Part shown: positions 50,521-59,204 of the stretch, piece by piece | How positions within the stretch are numbered: the first letter of the stretch is position 1 | Layout of the letters: each line of letters opens with the position of its first letter | Origin: Scatomorpha sp040765295 | GTDB lineage: Bacteria; Bacillota; Clostridia; Oscillospirales; Oscillospiraceae | Reading direction: 5' to 3' | Assembly: GCA_040765295.1 (NCBI GenBank) | Contig: JAXGSB010000001.1 | Coordinates: 248,001 to 312,000, forward strand | DNA: 64,000 bases | Notes under the pieces: model-generated | Told to the model about the DNA's origin: nothing | What the model saw: only the letters and a program-made list of their open reading frames with translations | The model's database searches: none | Translations under genes and position numbers: made by a program

Positions 50521-52851
50521 ATGAAAAGAAAAATATTTTCAATACTGCTTGCGCTATGTATATGCCTTACGCTTTTGCCGACGGCGGTATTTGCGGGCAA
50601 TCCGGATGATTATAACACGGGCGATATTGGGATTATAAACGCCATTATCGCCGCACACACGGGAAAGACGGGCATGACGCCGGCAAATCCCGACGGCTCC
50701 GAGTCGCCGGCGGATTGGAAAGATAAAGTTACTTGGAGCGGAAATGCCGGAGATACCAACAGGCGAGTCATCAGGCTTTGTCTGAACGGTAAGAGCATGA
50801 CCGGCACGCTGAATGTGAGCGGTCTGACGGCTTTAAAAGAACTGCAATGTACATACAATCAACTGACAGGGCTTACTTTGGGCAGTCTGCCGGATTTAGC
50901 CACAATGTTTATTTTCGGAAATAAGTTGAGCGGCTCTCTGGATTTAAGTGGGTTTTCTGCCTTGGAATACTTGGATTGCAGTAACAATCAACTTACCGGG
51001 CTTACACTCAACGACACGGCTCCTTACCAATTTATCAATGTCTGCAAAAACTATATGGCAGACACTAATGCAATAACGGGCAGGTCGGGAATCAACTGGG
51101 ACACCGACCCTAACTTTAATTTCAGCCCGCAGCACAGAATTATCACTTACGATGTCAACGGCGGCGATTTGGGAGGCCTGCCTAACGGAGTTGCAACCGA
51201 CGGAGTGCCCTTTACCCTGCCTTCGGATACCTCGGCTTTTACGCCTCCCGGCGGAAAACAGTTTAAGGCTTGGGCAATAGGCAGCGCAGACGGCACGCAG
51301 GTAGACGCCGGAGGAACTTATACCTTTACGGCGGATACAACGGTTTACGCCGTGTGGGAGAATATTCCCGAGTTTAACAGGGGCGACATTGCGGCTATAA
51401 ACGCCATTATTAACACCCATCACCCCGCGGGCATGACGCCGGCAAACCCCGACGGCTCCGAATCGCCCACGAATTGGGACTTCGTAGTTTTTTGGAGCGG
51501 AAATGCCGGAGATACCAACAGAAGGGTTACCATGCTTAATCTGAACTCCAAGAGCATGAGCGGCACGCTGGATGTTAGCGGCTTGACGGCTTTAACACAG
51601 CTGCAGTGTGGCAACAATCAGCTGAGCGGACTTGCTTTGGGCAGCCTGCCGGCTTTGACAAAGTTGTATTGCCCAGACAATCAACTGACTTCTCTTAATC
51701 TTGGCGGTCTTACGGCTTTGGAATACTTGGATTGCAGCAGCAATCAACTGACCTCTCTTAACCTCGGCGGTCCTGCGGCTTTGAAACAATTGGACTGCGC
51801 CGCAAATCAGCTGAGCGGAACGCTGGATTTAAGCGGGCTTTCCGCCTTGGAACTCTTGCGTTGCTACGAAAACCAGCTGACCGGGATTAAACTCAATTCC
51901 GCCGCGCCTTATCAAAGAATGGATGCCAGATACAACTTCATGGCAAATACGGGTGTGATAACAAATGGGCCGGCAATTGACTGGGACACCTTGCCGTATA
52001 AGTTTCGGTTCAGCCCGCAGTACAGGCGGATTACATATAATGCCAATGGCGGCGGCGGAGAGATGAAGCCCGGAAAGGCGACTGACGGAGAAGAATTTGA
52101 ACTGCCGGTGTGCGGCTTTACGGCCCCTCCAAAAAAACAGTTTTGGATTTGGGCAATAGGCGGCACAGACGGCGAGAAAAAAGCTCCGGGAGAAAAATAC
52201 ACCTTTACGGCCGACACCGAGGTTTTCGCTCTGTGGGATGATATTCACGTTACCGGTGTGACATTGAATAAGAACACCCTCACCCTTGGTCTGGGCGACA
52301 GCGAAACGCTTATCGCGACGGTAAGCCCCGACGATGCCGCAAACAAGGCTGTAGACTGGAAGAGCGACGACCCCGCTATTGCCTCTGTTGATGAAAACGG
52401 AAAAGTAACTGCTCACGCCCTCGGCACAACGACCATAACCGCGACCTCAAAAGATATCGACGATTTTTTCGATACCTGCGAAGTCACCGTTGTAAAAAAA
52501 CAAACAATGAAGTTCAGTCCTTCGGGCGGCAAGTGGAAAGACGGCTCTACCGATCCTATAATAATTTCCGCAATAGCGGGAGCCGAGATAACAATCCCCG
52601 AGGGCCCCGTCAGAGCGGGATATAAGTTCCAATATTGGAAAGGCTCGAAGTATAAACCGGGCGATAAGTTTAAAGTGCCCGAGGGCGGACACGAGTTTAC
52701 CGCTGTCTGGGCAAAAGCTGCAACAAGCTGGTTTGCTCCGTCGCCGAAAACAGGCGACAACATGGGAATCTGCCTCTGGTTGAGCCTAGCGCTCTTCTCC
52801 GCGGGCGGCTTGCTGCTCCGTCGCAGGAAAAAACAGAGGCAAAAAGATTAG
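50521..52851 (+). CDS. Sortase-anchored leucine-rich-repeat surface protein
   Basis: 776 residues. Signal peptide 1-25. Two in-frame modules about 253 residues apart, each with GDI..INAII, NPDGSESP, WSGNAGDTNRRV, then leucine-rich repeats of the LxxLxCxxNQLxxL type and an InlB-like B-repeat (about 205-285 and 495-575). A BIG2 Ig-like domain (about 580-660) and a third B-repeat follow. The C-terminus has SPKTG (741-745), a membrane helix and RRRKK. SPKTG is a known signal for Clostridioides difficile SrtB, so the class B sortase at 22369 probably anchors it. ATG 50521 behind GAGGAGGAAA. Likely adhesion or binding role; ligand unknown. Confidence 0.9.
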   Translation: MKRKIFSILLALCICLTLLPTAVFAGNPDDYNTGDIGIINAIIAAHTGKTGMTPANPDGSESPADWKDKVTWSGNAGDTNRRVIRLCLNGKSMTGTLNVSGLTALKELQCTYNQLTGLTLGSLPDLATMFIFGNKLSGSLDLSGFSALEYLDCSNNQLTGLTLNDTAPYQFINVCKNYMADTNAITGRSGINWDTDPNFNFSPQHRIITYDVNGGDLGGLPNGVATDGVPFTLPSDTSAFTPPGGKQFKAWAIGSADGTQVDAGGTYTFTADTTVYAVWENIPEFNRGDIAAINAIINTHHPAGMTPANPDGSESPTNWDFVVFWSGNAGDTNRRVTMLNLNSKSMSGTLDVSGLTALTQLQCGNNQLSGLALGSLPALTKLYCPDNQLTSLNLGGLTALEYLDCSSNQLTSLNLGGPAALKQLDCAANQLSGTLDLSGLSALELLRCYENQLTGIKLNSAAPYQRMDARYNFMANTGVITNGPAIDWDTLPYKFRFSPQYRRITYNANGGGGEMKPGKATDGEEFELPVCGFTAPPKKQFWIWAIGGTDGEKKAPGEKYTFTADTEVFALWDDIHVTGVTLNKNTLTLGLGDSETLIATVSPDDAANKAVDWKSDDPAIASVDENGKVTAHALGTTTITATSKDIDDFFDTCEVTVVKKQTMKFSPSGGKWKDGSTDPIIISAIAGAEITIPEGPVRAGYKFQYWKGSKYKPGDKFKVPEGGHEFTAVWAKAATSWFAPSPKTGDNMGICLWLSLALFSAGGLLLRRRKKQRQKD

Positions 52852-52888
52852 ATTAAAGACAACTGCAAAGATAAGCAAGCAATAATGG

Positions 52889-52912
52889 GGAGCCAAATTA
52901 AAACTTGGCTCC
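52889..52912 (+). terminator. Hairpin after the LRR surface protein gene
   Basis: 8-bp stem GGAGCCAA / TTGGCTCC, 8-nt loop, followed by a U-rich but interrupted tail (TCTGTTATTTT). Confidence 0.65.
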
Positions 52913-52958
52913 TCTGTTATTTTCGATTTTCTAAACAAAGCCCAAGACTGGCACCCTG

Positions 52959-53020
52959 CTGTTCTTTCCCCTTTAGCAAAAGGGGAAAGTGCCGACAAAG
53001 TCGGCGAATGGGGATTGATA
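52959..53020. repeat. Intergenic double-hairpin repeat, copy B
   Basis: TTTCCCCTTT-AGCA-AAAGGGGAAA hairpin, then GCCGAC-AAA-GTCGGC and GAATGGGGATTG. Closest relative is copy A at 39701-39762. Confidence 0.75.
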
Positions 53021-53120
53021 TATGTGGTAAAAAATCAAAAATCTTAATCTTAAACAAATCTTAAGACCTTTCCGCCTACTACTTAATATTTAATATGCTC
53101 ACAGCATATAATTAAAAACG

Positions 53121-53155
53121 ATAAAGCAGTCGGAAAACTTCGGCTTTATTTTTCT
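53121..53155 (+). terminator. Terminator-like hairpin just before the SBP promoter
   Basis: ATAAAGC ... GCTTTAT 7-bp outer stem with a GC-containing interior, then TTTTTC. It ends where the -35 box of the next promoter begins. Confidence 0.55.
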
Positions 53156-53183
53156 TGACAGCGCTAACGGAGAGTGCTAGAAT
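53155..53183 (+). promoter_or_regulatory. Strong promoter of the first propeller-SBP gene
   Basis: TTGACA, 17-nt spacer, TAGAAT: consensus -35 and near-consensus -10, leader about 55 nt. Confidence 0.75.
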
Positions 53184-53244
53184 ATCTGTACTATATCAAA
53201 CGATACAGCTTGAATAGTTGATTCTCAAAAAAAGAGGTAGAATA

Positions 53245-55617
53245 ATGAAAGCTAAAAAAACATTTATAATAATTCTTGTTTTCTCGCTGATGCTCGGACT
53301 TCTCTCTGCCTGCGGCGGAGAAAAGCAGAGTGAAAAGTCATATGAGAGCGACTTTGTATATCTCCCAAAATATACGAAAATAGAACTTACCGATAAAAAT
53401 ATGCAGCTCGGCCACGTGAGCGCCAAGCTCGGCGATAAGATTCTTATAAGCGCAATTGAACGTTTCGAAAGCGATGAGAATGCCGAGGAGCTCGAGATTA
53501 AGAACATAAGCTATATCTATTCTTTCAATATGGAAAATCCCAAGCTCGAAAAGCTTCCCTCCTACGAGCCTCTCGTTATTTCCGAACTGGGAGAGGGAGA
53601 TTTCTCTATTGTAACTTCCGATATTTCAAATATCTCTGCCGATAAAAACGGCAATATATTTATCATTGAGACATACTATGCCGCCGGCATGAACGAGGAC
53701 GGAGAATCGAAGCAGGGCTCCTTCATCCGCAAGCTCGATAGTGCAGGCAAGGAACTTTTGAGGGTCGAGACTGAAAGTTTGATAGGAAGCGAGGAAAAGG
53801 GCTTTTTGCAGGGCATAATCCTCTCGCCCGAGGGCAAGCTCTGCCTCATAAGCTCCGGGCAAGGCAGCAAGCTTATCTTTGCCGATGAAAACCTGAAGCC
53901 CGTGGGCGAAAAATCACTTAGCGATGTCGGCTGGATTTCGGGCAGCGCGCAGAGCGCCGAGGGCAAAACCTATCTCATGTACTTCGGAAATACGGGCGGA
54001 GGAATGGTTTCCGAACTCGATTTCGAGGCCAAAGACATTAAAAAAGGCATGAGCTTGGACAAAGATGCCTACGCTATGTACACGGGCGGGGGCGGCTTCG
54101 ACTTCATGGTGGGCGACAATGCCAATCTCTATGGCGTTAGCGCCGAAACGGGTAAGACCGAATATATCCTCAACTTCGTAAACAGCGGTATCGACATGAA
54201 CAACCTCAGACTTCTGAGCACCCTTGAAAACGGCGACCTCTTGGCGCTTACCGATAATTCAATGAGCTATTTCCTCGGCGGAGGCGGAGGCAGCGGCGAA
54301 AATCAAAGCTACGAGATGATTTACCTCACAAAAACCCCCAAAGAAGAGACCCCAGAGGTACAGACTCTCACCCTCGCAGGCATATATATCGATGGATATA
54401 TGAGCCAAAAGATTCTCGAATTCAACAAAAAGAGCAGCGAGCTCAAAATAGAAGTGAAGGACTACTCGGTGTTCAATACCGAAAACGACTACATGGCGGG
54501 AGAAACCAAGCTCCTCACCGAGATAGGCGCGGGCAATGTTCCCGACATAATCTGTTCACAGTCGAGCATGCACCAATCCTTTATAAAGAAGGGGCTCTTT
54601 ATAGATCTTATGCCGCTTATCGATGCCGATAAGGAACTGGGCGGAAGAGAGGCGCTGGTTGCACCCGTACTCAATGCAAGCCTCACAGACGGCAAGCTCT
54701 ACACCCTAAGCGCAGGTTTCAGGCACATCTGCTGCGTTGCGCCCTCGGACCTTCTCCCCGATAAAATCGTGACGTTAGAGGCCGCAAGAGCCGCCAAGGA
54801 AAAGTTGCAGGAAAACGCCAGCTACTTTGATGCATATGTAAACGGACCCACCTTCCTCAACCTTGCTATGGTTTTAAACCAAGGCGATTTTGTCGATTTT
54901 GAAAACGGCACGGCAATGTTCGACAGTAATATGTTTATAGATCTTCTGAATTTGGCAAAAGAAATGCCGACGCAGGAGGAAAAGGCCATGATGTATATGG
55001 AATATGAAGATCCCGCCATCAGAGTGCGAGACGGAAAACAGCTCTTTATGTTACTCTCAAACGACGGAGAGCTCTGGGAATACAGGATGATAAGCAGTCT
55101 TTTAAACGGCAAAATCAACTTCTGCTCTCTCCCGGGTTCCGACAAGCTCTTCTCGGCATTCGTATTGGAGGGCGGACTCTCGATAAGCGCAAACTGCGCA
55201 AATCCCGAGCTTGCGTGGAAATTTGTGAGAACTTTGGTATCTGATGTAAATACCTATGAAAAAGACGACGTTTGGGGAGCTTTTCCGATGAACGCCAAGT
55301 CCTTTGATAATCTCATTAACAAGCACATGGAAAAGCATATGATAAAAGATGAAAACGGAAACGAAACAGAAGAGAGTCGCTACAGCGTAGGTACCTCGAG
55401 CGGCGAAACAATCAATATTTACGCTCTAACGACAGAGCAGCGCGATGCCCTTATGGAGCTTTTTGAGAATACTTCTATGATAAACGAGCCCGATCAAAAG
55501 CTTATGGAGATAATAGACGAGGAAACGGCCGCCTTCTTCGAGGGAAGCAAAACCGCCGAAGAGACCGCCAAAATAATTCAAAACAGAGCCTCAATCTATG
55601 TGAGCGAGATTAACTGA
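53245..55617 (+). CDS. Extracellular solute-binding lipoprotein with N-terminal propeller-like domain (paralog 1)
   Basis: 790 residues, far longer than ordinary family-1 binding proteins (~430). Lipobox LLSAC (C23). Residues ~40-380 form repeated beta-rich blocks with ...NISADKNGNIFII, GIILSPEGKLCLIS, YLMYFGNTGGG and NLYGVSAETGKTEYI, a propeller-like pattern. From ~390 a solute-binding domain runs to the end: ILEFNKKSSELKIEVKDYSVF, GNVPDIICSQSS and LDEEL-type helices, ending IYVSEIN. The ATG at 53245 follows AGAGGTAG. Paralog 2 is next, followed by sugar-type permeases. Ligand unknown. Confidence 0.82.
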   Translation: MKAKKTFIIILVFSLMLGLLSACGGEKQSEKSYESDFVYLPKYTKIELTDKNMQLGHVSAKLGDKILISAIERFESDENAEELEIKNISYIYSFNMENPKLEKLPSYEPLVISELGEGDFSIVTSDISNISADKNGNIFIIETYYAAGMNEDGESKQGSFIRKLDSAGKELLRVETESLIGSEEKGFLQGIILSPEGKLCLISSGQGSKLIFADENLKPVGEKSLSDVGWISGSAQSAEGKTYLMYFGNTGGGMVSELDFEAKDIKKGMSLDKDAYAMYTGGGGFDFMVGDNANLYGVSAETGKTEYILNFVNSGIDMNNLRLLSTLENGDLLALTDNSMSYFLGGGGGSGENQSYEMIYLTKTPKEETPEVQTLTLAGIYIDGYMSQKILEFNKKSSELKIEVKDYSVFNTENDYMAGETKLLTEIGAGNVPDIICSQSSMHQSFIKKGLFIDLMPLIDADKELGGREALVAPVLNASLTDGKLYTLSAGFRHICCVAPSDLLPDKIVTLEAARAAKEKLQENASYFDAYVNGPTFLNLAMVLNQGDFVDFENGTAMFDSNMFIDLLNLAKEMPTQEEKAMMYMEYEDPAIRVRDGKQLFMLLSNDGELWEYRMISSLLNGKINFCSLPGSDKLFSAFVLEGGLSISANCANPELAWKFVRTLVSDVNTYEKDDVWGAFPMNAKSFDNLINKHMEKHMIKDENGNETEESRYSVGTSSGETINIYALTTEQRDALMELFENTSMINEPDQKLMEIIDEETAAFFEGSKTAEETAKIIQNRASIYVSEIN

Positions 55618-55628
55618 GAATAAATTAA

Positions 55629-55662
55629 GGGACGGGGCTTAGTTGTCACCGTCCCTGTTTTT
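55629..55662 (+). terminator. Terminator between the two SBP paralogs
   Basis: 7-bp stem GGGACGG / CCGTCCC with a 13-nt loop, then TGTTTTT. The loop carries the -35 box of the next promoter. Confidence 0.75.
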
Positions 55663-55671
55663 AAGTATAAT
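55643..55671 (+). promoter_or_regulatory. Promoter of the second SBP gene, embedded in the terminator
   Basis: TTGTCA (55643-55648, in the terminator loop), 17-nt spacer, TATAAT (55666-55671); leader about 33 nt. Confidence 0.65.
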
Positions 55672-55709
55672 ATTTCCGAAAAGTTAATAACTTCCGAGGA
55701 GGGAAGATT

Positions 55710-58160
55710 ATGAGGAATATAAAAAAGAGCCTTGCGCTCATATTGGGACTTGCGCTTATTTTAACTCTGATTTCAGCTTGCGGAAAAGCCGGCGGCTCGG
55801 CAGACCCCGGCAGCCCGGGCGGATCTCAAGGCAGCTTGGGCTCAAGTAAAAAGGGTTTCGGATATGTTGCAAGCACAAAGCCGCTCAAGCTCCCCGAGGG
55901 CTTCAGCGGAATAAACGAGCTCTGCTACGACGGAGAAAGAGTATATTTTTTGGCATATAGAGACAGACAGATCCCCACGGGAAAGATGTACGAGGGCACC
56001 GAAGAAGAGATGGTCTATTACGAGACGCAGACTCGGATTTTCTCCATGCTGCCTGACGGAAGCGAGCTTAAGGAGATAGAGGAATACAAGCCCATCATGC
56101 CCGAGGGAAGTCACGAGGGAATGGTGTTTTCGAACAGCATTTACGGCATGGAGGTCACGCCCGACGGGAATCTGGTTTTTATCGAGCGAAGCTCCGGCGT
56201 TCTCTACAAAACAGGCTATGAAGATTACGAGTACCTCGATGTTTCAAGTCTGCGCATAATTTCCAAAGACGGCAAACCGATTGCATCTTGGGATGAAGGC
56301 GAATACCGCAAAGAGGGCGGCAAAGATGAATTCCTCTATATCGAGTCCTTCACGGTCTGCCCCGACGGCAGGCTTGCGGTTCAGCTCTCGGGCGAAGAAA
56401 TTGCTCTTGTACTGTTCAGTCCCGAGCTTAAGATGGATGGCAGAATCGACTTGGAAAATGACATGTGGATTCACAGCATGGGAACAAGCCGCAATGGCGA
56501 TGTTTTCGTCTTTCACATGGGTAACGACGGCACGAGAAAGCTGAGCTACATAGACTTTGAAAACCGCAACTTAAAGCCTATTGAGAATGTAAGCCTCAAC
56601 TTCTACGGCCTTATAGGAAACGCCGATGAAGAGTATGACGTCTACACCGAAAAGGGAAGTCAGAGTATCTACGGAATAAATCTGGAAACGGGTGAGGAAA
56701 CTTTCCTCTTCAACTGGCTCGAAATGGGCCTTATGGCAAACAGCGGGAACTTTGTGAGCTTAGGCGACGGCAAATATTTGTCGTTCGCATGGGATTACGG
56801 AAACCCCTCGATTTATGCCAAGGGGATGACGGCCCCCGAGAAAGTGGAACTTGTGCTTGTCGAGAGGAAGCCGCTCTCCGAGATTCCCGAAAAAGTTGAG
56901 CTCACCCTGGCCTGCATCTACTTAGGCAACGACGATATGATTGCGGTGGCCGAGTTTAACAAAACCAACCCCAAAGCCAGAATCAAAATACTCGATTACT
57001 CGATATACAACACCGAAAACGACTATACCATGGGCATGACCAAGCTTATGACAGAGCTCACGGCCGGCAATGTGCCAGACATGATAGTCGAAAACTACGA
57101 CCTGCCGCTGAGGAACCTTGCGCAAAAGGGCCTGTTCTTAGACCTTATGCCCATGATTGAAGCGGATAAAGACCTGGGACCAGACAGCCTCTTTGAGCCT
57201 ATTCTCAAACTCTTCCTTGATGAGGGCAAGCTCTACACCCTCTACTCCGGCTTCGAGCTGTCAACAACGCTTGCCCCTGCGGGAATCTTTGAAAAAGGAA
57301 AAATGGGCTTCGAAGAGGTCGAGGCCGCGCTTAAGAAGCTCAAGCCCGGAGCAAGCTGCTTCGACGAGGGCTACACCGCCCCCAGCTATGTGTCGATGGT
57401 CATGAACGGTATGGATAAATTTGTCGATTGGAAAGAGGGCAAGGCCTACTTCGACGGCGAGGACTTCATAAATGTTCTCAAATTCGCAAAGAATCTTCCT
57501 ATGGAGATAGATTGGTCTGTATACGGATACAGCGGATTTACAGACCCCAGAGAAAGATTCATAAAGAGAGAGCAGCTTTTCTATCAGACAACCGTAATGA
57601 CCAACATTGATGAAATCCGCGCTCTCTATAAGCTCACCGACGGCAAGATAGTCCTCACTGGACTTCCCGGAATCGGAAGCAACATAGTGACGACGAGTAG
57701 CGGCATAAGCATAAGCGAGAACTGCAAGCACCCGGAGCTTGCTTGGGAGTATGTGCGGCAGAGAATACTCGACGACGGCTACGGCGCGCTGGATGAAAAC
57801 CTCTGGATAGTGGATAAGGGCAGATGGGCTCTTCCCTTAAATAAGACGGCCTTAGAGAGGTACTTTAAGAGCCAGATGACAGTTGTAAAAGACGATGCCG
57901 GAAATGAAAGACCGCACGGCTCTGTCGGCATCGGCTACGAAATCCCCTTTGAAGTTACACTCTATGCCATGAGCGAGGCGGAATATGACTTTATAATGTC
58001 GGTCTTCGATGACTGCATACTCAACAGCCACTATGATGAGGGACTGATCAAGATAATCAACGAGGAGCTCGAGCCCTATATCAGGGGCGCAAAGAGCCTG
58101 GAAGAGACGGTGAAGATGATTCAAGACAGGGCTTCGATTTATGTGAGCGAAAAGAGCTGA
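55710..58160 (+). CDS. Extracellular solute-binding lipoprotein with N-terminal propeller-like domain (paralog 2)
   Basis: 816 residues. Lipobox LISAC (C24) followed by a Gly/Ser-rich linker (GGSADPGSPGGSQGSLGSS). Same architecture as paralog 1, with clear matches such as YSIYNTENDYTMGMTKLMTEL, GNVPDMIVENY, LFLDLMPMIEADKDLG, DEGKLYTLYSGF and the shared end IQDRASIYVSEKS. Divergence is substantial, so it is an old tandem duplication with different ligands likely. RBS GAGGAGGGAAG 4 nt upstream of ATG. It has its own promoter and lies 123 nt before the permease genes. Confidence 0.82.
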   Translation: MRNIKKSLALILGLALILTLISACGKAGGSADPGSPGGSQGSLGSSKKGFGYVASTKPLKLPEGFSGINELCYDGERVYFLAYRDRQIPTGKMYEGTEEEMVYYETQTRIFSMLPDGSELKEIEEYKPIMPEGSHEGMVFSNSIYGMEVTPDGNLVFIERSSGVLYKTGYEDYEYLDVSSLRIISKDGKPIASWDEGEYRKEGGKDEFLYIESFTVCPDGRLAVQLSGEEIALVLFSPELKMDGRIDLENDMWIHSMGTSRNGDVFVFHMGNDGTRKLSYIDFENRNLKPIENVSLNFYGLIGNADEEYDVYTEKGSQSIYGINLETGEETFLFNWLEMGLMANSGNFVSLGDGKYLSFAWDYGNPSIYAKGMTAPEKVELVLVERKPLSEIPEKVELTLACIYLGNDDMIAVAEFNKTNPKARIKILDYSIYNTENDYTMGMTKLMTELTAGNVPDMIVENYDLPLRNLAQKGLFLDLMPMIEADKDLGPDSLFEPILKLFLDEGKLYTLYSGFELSTTLAPAGIFEKGKMGFEEVEAALKKLKPGASCFDEGYTAPSYVSMVMNGMDKFVDWKEGKAYFDGEDFINVLKFAKNLPMEIDWSVYGYSGFTDPRERFIKREQLFYQTTVMTNIDEIRALYKLTDGKIVLTGLPGIGSNIVTTSSGISISENCKHPELAWEYVRQRILDDGYGALDENLWIVDKGRWALPLNKTALERYFKSQMTVVKDDAGNERPHGSVGIGYEIPFEVTLYAMSEAEYDFIMSVFDDCILNSHYDEGLIKIINEELEPYIRGAKSLEETVKMIQDRASIYVSEKS

Positions 58161-58183
58161 AAACTCAAGATTTAGTATTAAAC

Positions 58184-58212
58184 TTGAATTTAATATCCAC
58201 ATAGGGTATTTA
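58184..58212 (+). promoter_or_regulatory. Possible promoter of the permease-adaptor operon
   Basis: TTGAAT, 17-nt spacer, TATTTA; a TATACT overlaps at 58211. No clear terminator separates this from paralog 2, so read-through is also possible. Confidence 0.4.
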
Positions 58213-58222
58213 TACTTGAAAA

Positions 58223-58280
58223 AACGCCGTGGGAGGTGTAGACTGATTAGGGTCAATTTGTGCCGCCCGCGGCGTTGGAG
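58223..58280 (+). promoter_or_regulatory. Leader hairpin next to the ribosome-binding site of the first permease gene
   Basis: AACGCCGTGGG (58223-58233) pairs with CCCGCGGCGTT (58266-58276), one G-U pair, and a 32-nt loop. The right arm ends directly before the GGAG (58277-58280) of the next start codon, so folding could limit ribosome access. Confidence 0.45.
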
Positions 58281-58283
58281 ATA

Positions 58284-59204
58284 ATGCATTTGAAAAAAGC
58301 TGAAAAGGCCAAAGGCTTAAAAGAAAAATTTAATATTACAAACGAAAAGCTAAGGAGTTTTTATACCGGCCTGGCCTTTCAGGGGCCGAGCTTCTTGGGA
58401 GTGGGCATCTTCTTCATACTGCCGTTTTTCGTGGTCATCTTCTTTTCGCTTGTTTCAAGCCCGATAAATCCGAAGTTTGTATTTTTACAGAATTTTATCA
58501 ATCTTTTCAAAAACTCGGCCTTTCTGCTGGCAGGCAAAAACACGCTCAAGTTTTCGTTTATAGCGGTGCCTATGGCTGTTGTGCTCGCTCTGGGACTCGC
58601 CCTCCTGCTCGAGGCGAGAATTCCTTTTAAAAGCCAGTTTCGCACCTTCTTCCTCTCCCCCATGATGGTGCCCGTGGCCTCGGTTGTGCTTGTGTGGCAG
58701 GTAGTGTTTTCAAACATGGGAGTTTTAAACGAATTTCTGGCGCTTTTTGGCGCCGATAGGATAGATTGGCTCAAGAGCGAATACTGCCTTCTTGTGGTAA
58801 TGACGCTCTTTCTGTGGAAAAACCTCGGCTACAACATGATACTTTTCATGTCGGCGCTGGCGAATATACCAAAGGAGCTTTTAGAGGTCGCCGATGTGGA
58901 AGGGGCCTCAGAGAGCTATAAGTTCTTTCAGATAAAGCTCCGCTATCTCTCGCCCACGATTCTTTTTGTGGCCATACTCTCGCTGATAAACTCCTTTAAG
59001 GTGTTCAGAGAGGTCTATCTGCTCACGGGAGACTACCCCTACAGCGGCCTCTATATGCTCCAGCACTTTATGAACAACACCTTCCGCTCTCTCGACTATC
59101 AAAAGCTCTCCTCCGCCGCGGTGATAATGGCCATAGTCATGGTAATTATCATAGCCGTCCTCTTCAAAGTTGAAGACAGCTTCGGAAAGGACGTTGAGGG
59201 ATGA
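58284..59204 (+). CDS. Sugar-type ABC transporter permease (MalF/UgpA-like)
   Basis: 306 residues, six helices. The cytoplasmic EAA-loop is EVADVEGASESYKFFQIKL, matching E-A-A-x-x-D-G-A-x-x-x-x-x-F-x-x-I-x-L-P of carbohydrate permeases, with KLRYLSP for the last part. It forms a heterodimer with the permease encoded immediately downstream (4-nt overlap). ATG at 58284 with GGAG 4 nt before; a GTG at 58260 is possible. No cognate ATPase is encoded nearby; such systems often borrow a shared MsmK-type ATPase. Confidence 0.88.
   Translation: MHLKKAEKAKGLKEKFNITNEKLRSFYTGLAFQGPSFLGVGIFFILPFFVVIFFSLVSSPINPKFVFLQNFINLFKNSAFLLAGKNTLKFSFIAVPMAVVLALGLALLLEARIPFKSQFRTFFLSPMMVPVASVVLVWQVVFSNMGVLNEFLALFGADRIDWLKSEYCLLVVMTLFLWKNLGYNMILFMSALANIPKELLEVADVEGASESYKFFQIKLRYLSPTILFVAILSLINSFKVFREVYLLTGDYPYSGLYMLQHFMNNTFRSLDYQKLSSAAVIMAIVMVIIIAVLFKVEDSFGKDVEG

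Larger units (their letters stand above)
52852..53244. other. Intergenic region upstream of the first propeller-SBP gene
   Basis: No gene. It contains the LRR gene hairpin, repeat copy B, a second terminator-like hairpin and a strong promoter. Confidence 0.65.

Noticed and set aside
51592..51789. Minus-strand ORF opposite the LRR repeats
   Set aside because: It mirrors the periodic LRR codons and has no RBS; a shadow of the real gene.
53161..53182. CIRCE (HrcA) element at GAGTGCTAG
   Set aside because: Only the right half resembles the consensus; the TTAGCACTC half is missing.
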